64,000 bases of DNA. Source: a virus. The notes beneath the pieces are model-generated. The model was not told the DNA's origin. It saw only the letters and a program-made list of their open reading frames with translations, and did not search any database. The position numbers and the translations under genes were made by a program. Positions 24,345 through 32,502 of the stretch are shown here, piece by piece (positions within the stretch are counted from its first letter, which is position 1; the number at the start of each line of letters is the position of its first letter). The stretch is taken from positions 1 through 64,000 of IMG/VR virus record IMGVR_UViG_3300020731_000016; one strand, written 5' to 3'.

Positions 24345-24354
24345 GACCATTTTT
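24326..24354. terminator. Bidirectional terminator containing both stop codons
   Basis: Stem AATGGTCTTA/TAAGACCATT, with A-run and T-run on the two sides. The plus gene stops at 24344 and the minus rpsU at 24337, both within the hairpin. Confidence 0.8.
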
Positions 24355-24528
24355 TATTTTCTCAGTATGTATTGCCCTTAACTTACTATCTCTCTTTTCA
24401 ACAGAAGGTTTAATATATTCCTTTCTATTTTTTAAATCCTGAAGTTGTCTTGTCTTTTGAACTTTTTGTTTATAAGTTCTCAATGCAGCATCAATACTTT
24501 TTTCTTTTGTTACGTCAATTATAATCAT
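24337..24528 (-). CDS. rpsU: Ribosomal protein bS21
   Basis: 63 aa from ATG 24528; the longer frame is AT-rich upstream sequence. MIIIDVTKEKSIDAALRTYK, then a basic middle, YIKPSVEKR and a Lys/Arg-rich end match bacterial S21, including Bacteroidota versions. S21 is the ribosomal protein most often found in phage genomes and is thought to replace the host copy on 30S subunits, near the site that reads mRNA leaders. It is a single minus-strand gene placed within the head operon, with its own TATATTTG box. Confidence 0.9.
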   Translation of the reverse strand: MIIIDVTKEKSIDAALRTYKQKVQKTRQLQDLKNRKEYIKPSVEKRDSKLRAIHTEKIKNGLK

Positions 24529-24545
24529 AATATAAATAATTACTG

Positions 24546-24553
24546 CAAATATA
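24546..24553 (-). promoter_or_regulatory. TATATTTG box upstream of rpsU
   Basis: 17 bases before the rpsU ATG. The -33 element is not clear. Confidence 0.5.
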
Positions 24554-24633
24554 ATAAAAAATTTTGTACTATGAAATATTTTGTTTAAATTTATTATTAA
24601 CAATAAACAGAATATAAAATATGTGTAAAATTA

Positions 24634-25056
24634 ATGAAGACAGGAAAGTATATACCTTTAGGGTATTATAATAACGTAAAGATAGGTTATGGTACAGTAG
24701 ACTTTAAGAACTTAAAAACAATTTATTTATCCTTTAATGCATGGGTACAACCAGAAGAAATGGAAGATTTTGATAGTTGTATTTTTAAAACAAGAAGAAG
24801 AGTAAAAGAATACATTGGAGACTTACAAGATAAATATTTTAAACAACAATGTATTGTAGATTTGGATGTGAGGACTAAAGGAATAAAATTAGAAAAAAGA
24901 TCTTTTATGGATTTGGAAATAACTTTATTTGTTAATTCACATTTTGATGTTAAATCAAAAGACACAAAAAATAAAATCAAAAATATCTTAGAATCCGTTA
25001 TTGACAATAGTTTTAGCGATAAAAAATTGTTCAATTTTCATAAAACTAAGAAATAA
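24634..25056 (+). CDS. Hypothetical protein in the prohead region, 140 aa
   Basis: Compact alpha/beta protein: YIPLGYYNNVKIGYGTVDF, then FNAWVQPEEMEDFD and a conserved-looking basic segment KTRRRVKEYIGDL. Not recognised. It lies between rpsU and the protease gene, so a role in head assembly is likely but unproven. Confidence 0.65.
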   Translation: MKTGKYIPLGYYNNVKIGYGTVDFKNLKTIYLSFNAWVQPEEMEDFDSCIFKTRRRVKEYIGDLQDKYFKQQCIVDLDVRTKGIKLEKRSFMDLEITLFVNSHFDVKSKDTKNKIKNILESVIDNSFSDKKLFNFHKTKK

Positions 25057-25070
25057 TAAGAATATCGACA

Positions 25071-25078
25071 TATTTATA
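25071..25078 (+). promoter_or_regulatory. TATTTATA motif
   Basis: 17 bases upstream of the small ORF at 25096, and ahead of the protease gene. Confidence 0.4.
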
Positions 25079-25095
25079 GTAATAACAAACTATAA

Positions 25096-25164
25096 ATGAA
25101 GGTATTAAAAGAAAAAAGATTATCTGCTAATGGGTATAAATGGAAATATTCTAATATTTATTAG
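25096..25164 (+). CDS. Possible 22-aa leader peptide
   Basis: MKVLKEKRLSANGYKWKYSN plus two residues. It ends 3 bases before the protease ATG. It may be a real small gene, a translation-coupling leader, or chance. Confidence 0.3.
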   Translation: MKVLKEKRLSANGYKWKYSNIY

Positions 25165-25167
25165 GAT

Positions 25168-27015
25168 ATGGATAAGAATACAACATATAAAGATAATAGA
25201 ATCCTTTTAATCGAATACGATGCAGGATACGTATCTCCTAAAGAAAATACTAAGATTATACAGGAAATGAAGGATTTGGACTATTCAGAAGACCTTATCC
25301 TTTATGCTGTGCTACAAAAATATGATACACCAAATAAGAATGGTAGAATTTATCCCGAAGTATTATTAAAGAGGGAAAACGAAAAATATCAATCTGTAAT
25401 TAAAAAAGGTAGTGCTTTAAATGAATTAAATCACCCTTCATGTCACACGGGTGATGTTGATATTTTAACAACCTCTGGTTGGAAAAATATCCAAAATTTA
25501 AGTGAGTTTGAAGAAATTATCACATTAAATGAAAATGGTGTTCAAGAGAACAAAAAAATTTATTCAACGGTAAAAGAAAAATATAAAGGTAAGATGATTC
25601 GATTATATGGTCGTAACATTAATACTTTAGTAACTCCTAACCATAAATTTCCTGTTATAAACAATAAAAAATTTTCATTTATAACATCAGAAGAAATTTT
25701 AAAATCTTTTAATCAAAATAATAAACTTTCAAATTTTTATATACCTAAAGTAAGTAAAGTAAATGATTTGAAAAATGAATATTTTAAATTGGAAGGGGTT
25801 TTAGAAAATGAATTTGATATAAGATGTGAGGAAGATGTTAAATTTTTATATAAAAAAGATTTATATATACCTATGGATGTTTTTATGTGGTTTATGGGTA
25901 TATATTTATCTGAAGGACATGTTGGTTTAAGTAGCGTTAAAAAAAGAAAATCAATTCTTTCAAATGGTGAAACATGTTACTATGAATCATCCGATAATGG
26001 TTATATTGTTGGTATTTCGCAAAAAAAAGAAGAATCTACAGAATTAATTGAGGGATTATTATCTTTTTTACCGTTTAATGTAAAAAAATATGTTAAAAAA
26101 AATGGTACAACTTCATTTATAATTAATGATAGACGATTGTGGAAATTTTTAAAACCTTTGGGAAAATCACATCAAAAATATATCCCTGAAATCTTAAAAA
26201 ATCAATCACCTGAAAATTTAGAAAACCTTATTAAATGGTTTAAATTAGGAGACGGTAGAACTATTGGAAAATACAACCAATCTGATATATTTTCAACATC
26301 AGAAAAATTAATTAATGATTTGCAAGAAATTCTAATAAAAACAGGTAAGTCTGGAAATATTAGAAAAGAAATAAGAAATAAAGATAGGTTTATTATTGAA
26401 GATAATGGTAAAAAACGTCTAATAAAAGGTGAAAATACCAAAGACATGTGGTTTTTAACATTATCAAAAACAAATGGGATATATTTAGACAATCGTAGTC
26501 TTAAAGTTACTGAAGAAGATTTCGATGACTATGTTTATTCTGTTGACGTTCCAAACCATACGTATTATGTTAGAAGTAATGGTAAGTGTCATTGGACTGG
26601 AAATTCTTCACTTATCGACTTAGATAGAGTTTCACATTCAATATTGGAAACATGGTGGGATGGAAAAATGTTAATGGGAAAAATTAAACTATTCACATCA
26701 CCAGGTTGGAAAAAAATGGGTATTGTTAGTACCAAAGGTGACCAAGCTGCAATGTTATTAATGAACGGAGCAACACTTGGTATTTCTTCACGCGGTGTTG
26801 GTTCATTAAAAAATGTTAAAGGACAAAATATAGTTCAAGATGATTTCGAATTAGTATGTTTTGACTTAGTATCATCACCATCTACACCGGGTGCATACAT
26901 TTTTGCAGATCCATCTGAAAGAGACCAATATCAAGAATCTGAAGGAGAAAAACCTGCGGTAGACGATCGCATGAAAAAATTAATGGGTAATTTAAATAAT
27001 TTTTTATCAAAATAA
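25168..27015 (+). CDS. 21: Prohead maturation protease (gp21-like) with intein
   Basis: 615 aa precursor, 227 aa after splicing (T4 gp21 is 212 aa). The extein has the S77 protease features: LQKYDTPNKNGRIYP, the catalytic His in ELNHPS just before the intein, SLIDLDRVSH after it, and the catalytic Ser in LGISSRGVGS. T4 gp21 cuts head proteins after [LI]-x-E; the capsid and many tagged proteins here carry such sites. It lies directly upstream of scaffold and capsid genes. Confidence 0.9.
   Translation: MDKNTTYKDNRILLIEYDAGYVSPKENTKIIQEMKDLDYSEDLILYAVLQKYDTPNKNGRIYPEVLLKRENEKYQSVIKKGSALNELNHPSCHTGDVDILTTSGWKNIQNLSEFEEIITLNENGVQENKKIYSTVKEKYKGKMIRLYGRNINTLVTPNHKFPVINNKKFSFITSEEILKSFNQNNKLSNFYIPKVSKVNDLKNEYFKLEGVLENEFDIRCEEDVKFLYKKDLYIPMDVFMWFMGIYLSEGHVGLSSVKKRKSILSNGETCYYESSDNGYIVGISQKKEESTELIEGLLSFLPFNVKKYVKKNGTTSFIINDRRLWKFLKPLGKSHQKYIPEILKNQSPENLENLIKWFKLGDGRTIGKYNQSDIFSTSEKLINDLQEILIKTGKSGNIRKEIRNKDRFIIEDNGKKRLIKGENTKDMWFLTLSKTNGIYLDNRSLKVTEEDFDDYVYSVDVPNHTYYVRSNGKCHWTGNSSLIDLDRVSHSILETWWDGKMLMGKIKLFTSPGWKKMGIVSTKGDQAAMLLMNGATLGISSRGVGSLKNVKGQNIVQDDFELVCFDLVSSPSTPGAYIFADPSERDQYQESEGEKPAVDDRMKKLMGNLNNFLSK
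25441..26604 (+). mobile_element. Protease intein, LAGLIDADG type
   Basis: 388 residues, Cys to Gly-Asn (CHWTGN), +1 Ser. Motifs WFMGIYLSEGH and LIKWFKLGDGR. The penultimate residue is Gly instead of His. It is inserted two residues after the catalytic His, so unspliced protease must be inactive. Confidence 0.88.
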
Positions 27016-27068
27016 CCACTTTTTTATTGATTTTAATAGAGAAAAAATAGTTTTTCAAAAAAACATAA

Positions 27069-27076
27069 TATTTATA
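27069..27076 (+). promoter_or_regulatory. TATTTATA motif
   Basis: 18 bases upstream of the scaffold ATG. It may serve scaffold plus capsid genes, as no separate motif precedes the capsid gene. Confidence 0.45.
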
Positions 27077-27094
27077 ATAAAATAAAAAACACAA

Positions 27095-28630
27095 ATGAGT
27101 CAAAAATCCATTTTAGAACAAGCGTTACTTCAAGTACAAAATCTTGAAGATGCAGTGAAAGTAAACGCAAAAGGAATACTTGAATCTACCATGAAACAAG
27201 AATTAAAAGATTTACTTAAAGAAAGTATGGAAGAAGAGGAAGATGTAACAACAGATGACGATGTTGATACGAATCCTGACGAAGAGGAAACAGATGATAT
27301 GTCAGACGACACAGATGAAACAGATGTAGATGATACAGATGGTAATGAAGGTGACGATACTGAAAATGATGAAGACCTTGATAAAGAACCTGATAATGAT
27401 TCAGATGATTATGGAAATGATGAGGATTCTTTAGACGAAGAAGGTGAAGAAGATGAACCATCAATTGATGATTCAGATGATTCAGATGATTCAGATGATT
27501 CAGATGTTATGGACATGACTGGTGCATCACATGATGAAGTTTTGAAAGTTTTTAAAGCAATGAAACCAGAAGATGGTATTGTAGTTAAAAAAGATGGAAA
27601 CAAAATTGAATTTAATGATGGTGAGTCAGATTACATTATCAAATTAGATGATGAAGGTGAAATGGATGAAAATTGGGAGCACGATATGGCTGAAAACGAT
27701 AATCCATTCGATAAAAAAGTTGGTAATCCAAAAATGAGACCTGGACATTCAGTTATTACTGGAAAAGGAGCTGGTTCACATAGTGAAACTTTTAATAAAC
27801 CTTCAACGGAAGACCATGATCCATTCGATAAAAAAGTTGGTAATCCAAAAATGAGACCTGGACATTCAGTTGCAATTGACGAAAATGATGAACCATTTTC
27901 TAAGAAAGTTACTGGTAAATTAAAATCAGAACCTGGTAAATCAATCGCAATGGATGAAAATGATGAACCGTTCTCTAAAAAAGTTACTGGTAAATTAAAA
28001 TCAGAAAAAGGTCATTCACTAACAATGGATGAAAATGATGAACCATTTTCTAAAAAAGTTACTGGTAAATTAAAATCAGAAAAAGGTCATTCAGTAGCAA
28101 TGGACGAAACAGACGAAACTGTTTATGAAATTGAACTTGATGACGAAGGTAAAGAAGGTGATCAAAATGAAGCATCAAGAACATTCGGTAATGGAGTAAG
28201 AGGACCAAGACAAAAATATACGTATCAAGCTGGTCGTCACGAAATGAACGAAGAAATTAGTAAATTAAGAAAACAAAACGCTGAGTATAAGGAAGCTTTG
28301 GTTTTATTCAAAGACAAACTTAACGAGGTTGCAGTATTCAACGCTAATCTTGCACACATGACATGTTTATTTACCGAACAAACAACAACTAAAAAAGAGA
28401 AATTGAATATTATTAAGAGATTTGATTCAATTTCTTCAATAAACGAATCAAAAAATTTGTTTAGAATAATCGAAACTGAATTAACTGACAAAAAACCAAT
28501 TAGTGAAGCAGTAGTAGAAAAAATCTCTATGACACCAACATCTTCTTCTACGAATGTATTATCAGAAGCAAAAGCATATGAAAATCCACAATTCAAGAGA
28601 ATGAAAGATTTAATGTCAAAATTAAAATAA
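27095..28630 (+). CDS. 22: Prohead scaffold protein (gp22-like)
   Basis: 511 aa. Helical N-terminus (SILEQALLQVQNLEDAVKV), long Asp/Glu-rich segment (residues 45-145), then repeats with DEPFSKKVTGKLKSE, then a coiled-coil C-terminal part (EISKLRKQNAEYKEAL; TKKEKLNIIKRFDSI). Composition and place between protease and capsid genes match T4-like scaffold proteins, which fill the prohead and are degraded by gp21. It is larger than T4 gp22 (269 aa), mainly because of the acidic and repeat regions. Confidence 0.82.
   Translation: MSQKSILEQALLQVQNLEDAVKVNAKGILESTMKQELKDLLKESMEEEEDVTTDDDVDTNPDEEETDDMSDDTDETDVDDTDGNEGDDTENDEDLDKEPDNDSDDYGNDEDSLDEEGEEDEPSIDDSDDSDDSDDSDVMDMTGASHDEVLKVFKAMKPEDGIVVKKDGNKIEFNDGESDYIIKLDDEGEMDENWEHDMAENDNPFDKKVGNPKMRPGHSVITGKGAGSHSETFNKPSTEDHDPFDKKVGNPKMRPGHSVAIDENDEPFSKKVTGKLKSEPGKSIAMDENDEPFSKKVTGKLKSEKGHSLTMDENDEPFSKKVTGKLKSEKGHSVAMDETDETVYEIELDDEGKEGDQNEASRTFGNGVRGPRQKYTYQAGRHEMNEEISKLRKQNAEYKEALVLFKDKLNEVAVFNANLAHMTCLFTEQTTTKKEKLNIIKRFDSISSINESKNLFRIIETELTDKKPISEAVVEKISMTPTSSSTNVLSEAKAYENPQFKRMKDLMSKLK
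27468..27506 (+). repeat. GATGATTCA tandem repeat
   Basis: Nine-base units encoding Asp-Asp-Ser repeated four times in the acidic part of the scaffold gene. Confidence 0.75.
27881..28105 (+). repeat. Three 75-bp direct repeats in the scaffold gene
   Basis: Units starting at about 27881, 27956 and 28031, each encoding ENDEPFSKKVTGKLKSE followed by a Gly-x-Ser end. A related earlier pair encodes DPFDKKVGNPKMRPGHS (about 27700 and 27820). Confidence 0.8.
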
Positions 28631-28664
28631 AAATAAATAAAAATAAAACAAAAACACAATTAAA

Positions 28665-30449
28665 ATGGGAGCATTATTAGAATCAGGTATGGTTGGTAAT
28701 ATAGGGTTAAAACACCTTAGAGTTATCAAAGAAGATACCATCAGCAAATGGGACTCATTAGGATTCTTAGAGGGTCTTGATGGTCATCAAAGAGAAAACG
28801 TGGCGCAATTATACGAAAACCAAGCGTCATATTTGATAAACGAAGCTGCAACAGCAGATGCATCAGGTTCTTTTGAAACTGTTGTATTCCCTATCATCAG
28901 ACGTGTATTCTCTAAATTATTAGCGAATGATATCGTATCTGTACAGGCAATGAACTTACCAATTGGTAAATTGTTCTTCTTCATTCCAAAAATCCAAGAA
29001 AGATATGGTGCAAATAACCAACACTACCATCCTTATGGATATCCAAGTACTTCTTCCACATGGAACGAAGGTTATAACACAGGTGCTGTAAACTTGTATG
29101 ATCGTTTCTACACTAACGGTGATGGTAACGACGCTAACTCAAGTTTATATGACTATTCTAAAGGTCAATATTCTGCAATCACTGGTATCGCTCCAGCATC
29201 AGCAGTTACTTTTAGTAATGGTGCAATTACTCAGTTATCACTTTCTGCAGTAACAGGTACATCTGCACAAGCAAACATCGTATTGGCATTTACTGGTTTT
29301 ACCACAACAGGTGAAGGTCAATTAATTGGACCAAATGGTAACATAATGGATACGGAAGAGTTCTTAGCATCTATGGAGATTTTCTTCACAACTGGTGGTA
29401 CTTTAAGTTCAAATACTTATCAAGGTTCTTTATCAAGAAACTTCTCTATCGTTACACAAAAATATGGTAAAGGTATTGTTGAGTACGGTCAAAAATTAAC
29501 TTCAACATTCCCAACACAATCAAGTGGTCAATATTATGTTGATACTGTAAACCAACAAGGTACAATGTATATTCAAGTGGATATGCAAAACTACACTACA
29601 ACTGGTTTCACTAACGTAGTACCAGGTACAGGTTTCACATTATCTGACTTTGAATTAAGATATAGAGTATACGATACATTAGAGTTTGAAGATGAAATCG
29701 GTGAGGTTTCTTTCGACTTACAATCTGTAACTGTATCTGTAACAGAAAGAAAATTAAGAGCATCTTGGTCTCCTGAATTGGCTCAAGACGTAAGTGCTTT
29801 CCATAACATTGATGCTGAAGCTGAATTAACAGCTTTATTATCTGAACAAATCGCAGCAGAAGTTGACCGTGAAATCCTTCGTGATTTGAGAAAAGGTGCA
29901 GCATGGAATGCTAAATGGGATTACAATGAGTGGAGATATGGTGGTGCTAACGGTGCTACTTTACAAGGTTACACTCAAAAAGACTGGAACCAAACATTGA
30001 TTACAAAAATCAATCAGTTATCAGCTCAAATCCATAAAACTACTTTAAGAGGTGGTGCTAACTGGATCGTTGTTTCATCAGAAGTTTCTGCAGTATTCGA
30101 TGATTTAGAGTACTTCCACGTTTCAAACGCATCTCCTGAAGAAGATCAATACAACATGGGTATCGAGAAAATTGGTACTTTAGGTGGTCGTTATCAAGTT
30201 TATCGTGATCCATACTTCCCACCTAACAAAGTGTTAATTGGACATAAAGGTAAATCATTGTTAGATAGTGGTTACATATACGCACCATACGTGCCATTGC
30301 AACTTACCCCAACAATGTTTAATCCGTTCACTATGACACCGATTAAAGGTATCATGACTAGATACGCGAAAAAAATGGTCAATAACCGCTACTTCGGGGT
30401 TATTACCGTAAGAGGTATTCAAGTGTTTAACAATGACACATTAAGATAA
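28665..30449 (+). CDS. 23: Major capsid protein (gp23-like)
   Basis: 594 aa (T4 gp23 is 521). Typical N-terminal region LKHLRVIKEDTISKWDSLGF, then a protease site LINE/A after residue 60, the position of T4 maturation cleavage, followed by SFETVVFPIIRRVFSKLLA and the HK97-fold core. The C-terminal part has GIEKIGTLGGRYQVYRDPYFP and MTRYAKKMVNNRYFGVI. Codon use is richer in C-ending codons than most neighbours, as expected for the most abundant product. A strong terminator follows. Confidence 0.94.
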   Translation: MGALLESGMVGNIGLKHLRVIKEDTISKWDSLGFLEGLDGHQRENVAQLYENQASYLINEAATADASGSFETVVFPIIRRVFSKLLANDIVSVQAMNLPIGKLFFFIPKIQERYGANNQHYHPYGYPSTSSTWNEGYNTGAVNLYDRFYTNGDGNDANSSLYDYSKGQYSAITGIAPASAVTFSNGAITQLSLSAVTGTSAQANIVLAFTGFTTTGEGQLIGPNGNIMDTEEFLASMEIFFTTGGTLSSNTYQGSLSRNFSIVTQKYGKGIVEYGQKLTSTFPTQSSGQYYVDTVNQQGTMYIQVDMQNYTTTGFTNVVPGTGFTLSDFELRYRVYDTLEFEDEIGEVSFDLQSVTVSVTERKLRASWSPELAQDVSAFHNIDAEAELTALLSEQIAAEVDREILRDLRKGAAWNAKWDYNEWRYGGANGATLQGYTQKDWNQTLITKINQLSAQIHKTTLRGGANWIVVSSEVSAVFDDLEYFHVSNASPEEDQYNMGIEKIGTLGGRYQVYRDPYFPPNKVLIGHKGKSLLDSGYIYAPYVPLQLTPTMFNPFTMTPIKGIMTRYAKKMVNNRYFGVITVRGIQVFNNDTLR

Positions 30450-30469
30450 TCTTATAAAAAACAAAATAA

Positions 30470-30498
30470 AAAACCTTCGAGAAATCGAAGGTTTTTTT
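30470..30498 (+). terminator. Terminator after capsid gene
   Basis: Stem CCTTCGA/TCGAAGG with GAAA loop (30474-30491), then seven T. Confidence 0.9.
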
Positions 30499-30516
30499 AT
30501 GTCTTTTAATTGACAA

Positions 30517-30547
30517 TTGATTTTTTGGTGTATTTATATTATATTTG
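30517..30547 (+). promoter_or_regulatory. Bacteroidota-type promoter
   Basis: TTG (30517-30519), 20-base spacer, TATATTTG (30540-30547). Six bases separate it from the ATG at 30554, so a leaderless mRNA is expected. Confidence 0.7.
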
Positions 30548-30553
30548 TTTATT

Positions 30554-31240
30554 ATGAAGAAAAAAGAAATTACCGAAGAAGGGTTGAAAAATTTAATAAA
30601 AGATTATACTGATAATTTTTTAAGTTCAAACACATTATCTGAAAAATATGATTTACCTAAAAAAAGAGTTTTATTAATATTAAAAGAAAATAATATTAAA
30701 ATGAGAAATTCTGGAAGATTAGATCTTGGTGGAAAAAAAATTGCAAATAAAAAATGGATTGAATTAAATAAAGAATATGTTAGTAAAAAACAAAAAGAAT
30801 GGTATGAAGATAATAAAGAATATAGAAAAAATTATCTAAAAGAATATCGAAAAAATAATTACGAAAAAATAAAAGAAACAAAACGTAATTATGAAAAAAC
30901 GCGTAAATCAAATGATCCGTTATATAAATTAATTGGTAATTTTAGGACAGCAATTTATATTGTTCTAAAAGAAAATAACATAAAAAAATATGGACATTAT
31001 TTTGATATATTAGGTTATAAACCGAAGGATTTGATAGAACATTTGGAAAAAAAATTTACGGATGAGATGACATGGGATAATTATGGTGAATGGCATGTTG
31101 ATCATAAATTACCAATAACATCATTTAATTTTAAAGATATAAATGATGAGGAGTTTAAAAAATGTTGGTCGTTGGATAATCTTCAACCAATGTGGGGTTC
31201 TGAAAACATATCTAAATCTAATAAATTATTTTTTGCTTAA
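30554..31240 (+). CDS. HNH homing endonuclease
   Basis: 228 aa from ATG 30554; the upstream TTG lies in the promoter box. N-terminal helix-turn-helix-like region (SSNTLSEKYDLPKKRVLLIL), a charged linker, then HNH: TWDNYGEWHVDHKLPITSF with the first His pair, CWSLDNLQPMWGSEN, and a final NK. This is the free-standing phage type often found near capsid genes. It sits directly after the capsid terminator. Confidence 0.85.
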   Translation: MKKKEITEEGLKNLIKDYTDNFLSSNTLSEKYDLPKKRVLLILKENNIKMRNSGRLDLGGKKIANKKWIELNKEYVSKKQKEWYEDNKEYRKNYLKEYRKNNYEKIKETKRNYEKTRKSNDPLYKLIGNFRTAIYIVLKENNIKKYGHYFDILGYKPKDLIEHLEKKFTDEMTWDNYGEWHVDHKLPITSFNFKDINDEEFKKCWSLDNLQPMWGSENISKSNKLFFA

Positions 31241-31262
31241 TAATTTTTTTTTATTATATTTG
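31232..31262 (+). promoter_or_regulatory. Bacteroidota-type promoter, near-leaderless
   Basis: TTTG (31232-31235), 19-base spacer, TATATTTG (31255-31262). Four bases to ATG 31267. It overlaps the end of the HNH gene. Confidence 0.7.
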
Positions 31263-31266
31263 TGTT

Positions 31267-31575
31267 ATGGGAGAAATTGAATATGAAAAACTACGTTTAG
31301 ATGTTTTACAAAAATTAATTGAAGAACGTGGAATTGAATGTAAATCAAACAAAACAGAAATAATAAAACATCTTATAATGGATGATGAAGGAAAGTATAT
31401 TAGAGAAACGACATATGAGAAATATGGAAAAGATATGTTTCTTTGTGGTATTGATATAAAAAATCAAAAACACATTATGGATATGAGTAAACTAATAGAA
31501 AAAAAAGAAGCAAAAAGATTCGATATGTATTCAAATAATAGAATACATTATATAACAAAACAAAAATTAATGTAA
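31267..31575 (+). CDS. SAP-like domain protein, 102 aa
   Basis: The N-terminal 35 residues follow the SAP pattern (LRLDVLQKLIEERGIECKSN, then KTEIIKHL), a helix pair that often binds AT-rich DNA. The rest is charged with no known motif. It is co-transcribed with the dCMP deaminase: its stop overlaps the deaminase ATG. Role unknown. Confidence 0.65.
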   Translation: MGEIEYEKLRLDVLQKLIEERGIECKSNKTEIIKHLIMDDEGKYIRETTYEKYGKDMFLCGIDIKNQKHIMDMSKLIEKKEAKRFDMYSNNRIHYITKQKLM

Positions 31576-32015
31576 TGGAATGGAATGAATATTTTTTAAG
31601 TATTGCAGAACAAGTAAAAGTAAAATCAAAAGATATTAATACACAGATAGGTGCGGTTATCGTTGGGAGTGACAGGGAGATACTTTCTACGGGTTATAAT
31701 TCGTTTCCAAGGGGTTTGGATGATACGAAAGAAGAACGTCAGGAAAGACCTGAAAAGTACTTCTGGATGGAACATGCTGAACGTAATGCAATATATAATG
31801 CGGCAAGAGTTGGAACACCAATAAAAGATTCATCAATTTATATCACATCTGGTGTTCCTTGTATGGATTGTGCAAGAGGAATAATTAATTCAGGTATTAA
31901 AAAAGTATATTGTAAAAGGGTTTGTACTACTACAAATAAAGATATGTGGGATGAACACCAGAAACGTAGCATAGACATGTTACATGAATGTGGTGTGGAA
32001 GTTATATTTTATTAG
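31575..32015 (+). CDS. dCMP deaminase
   Basis: 146 aa. Zinc site residues are visible: HAE at 67-69 (EHAERNAI) and PCMDC with Cys96 and Cys99. The insertion around residues 48-60 and the C-terminus resemble phage deoxycytidylate deaminases. It converts dCMP to dUMP for thymidylate synthesis, which fits an AT-rich genome, and the same window has a dUTPase feeding the same pool. Its 3' end overlaps the convergent ADP-ribosyltransferase gene by 14 bases. Confidence 0.92.
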   Translation: MEWNEYFLSIAEQVKVKSKDINTQIGAVIVGSDREILSTGYNSFPRGLDDTKEERQERPEKYFWMEHAERNAIYNAARVGTPIKDSSIYITSGVPCMDCARGIINSGIKKVYCKRVCTTTNKDMWDEHQKRSIDMLHECGVEVIFY

Positions 32016-32502
32016 GTAATTGATCGTAATAATTTTTTAATTGATGTTCGTATTTAAAATATTTTATATTATCCGGTGGATTATAATTAACCATTTCTCT
32101 ACCTTTAATTACCAATCCATCATAACCTAAATTTAACATTTCAGTTCTTATATCAGTTTGATTAAAAAATTCAGTTGGATTATAAGACATATTGCGTTCT
32201 TTACACCAATTGTTAATTACATTTTGAAGAAAGATTTCTGCCAAATTTGCATCATGAACAACTTTTGGTGTTTTTGGAATAGCATTTAATACGAAATAAA
32301 CTTTACCGTATTTGTTTGCCATACTTTTATTACTTAGAAATGCAGTATATAATCCTGAACCAAATCTACCACCCGCATTATTTTCTTTACCGAGTTCATT
32401 AACACCACGTAACGTTACATTTTTACGTTTCCATTTAAGATAATCTTGGTGAGATTGTTCGGTTAATGTTTTTAGTTGTTCTTCTGTTATAATTATTTTC
32501 AT
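32002..32502 (-). CDS. ADP-ribosyltransferase-like protein with capsid-targeting-type tag
   Basis: 166 aa. It starts MKIIITEEQLKTLTEQ, a tag with an LTE cleavage-type site at residue 15. The body follows the ART fold: TLRGV (Arg32), GSGLYTAFLSNKSMANKYG (48-66), a strand VYFVLNA, then GYDGLVIKGREMVNYNP with the likely catalytic Glu, then IKYFKYE. It resembles ART domains of phage polyvalent proteins. T4 packages an ART (Alt) through a cleavable N-terminal peptide to modify host RNA polymerase on injection; a similar role here is inference. The start overlaps the upstream gene by 4 bases. Confidence 0.7.
   Translation of the reverse strand: MKIIITEEQLKTLTEQSHQDYLKWKRKNVTLRGVNELGKENNAGGRFGSGLYTAFLSNKSMANKYGKVYFVLNAIPKTPKVVHDANLAEIFLQNVINNWCKERNMSYNPTEFFNQTDIRTEMLNLGYDGLVIKGREMVNYNPPDNIKYFKYEHQLKNYYDQLPNKI

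Noticed and set aside
27881-28105. 75-bp repeats as a CRISPR array
   Set aside because: The repeats are in-frame coding units with no unique spacers; no CRISPR array or cas gene is seen anywhere in the window.
31267-31575. Toxin-antitoxin or defence role for the SAP-like gene
   Set aside because: Nothing but a SAP-like helix pair is visible; its partner gene is a nucleotide-metabolism enzyme.
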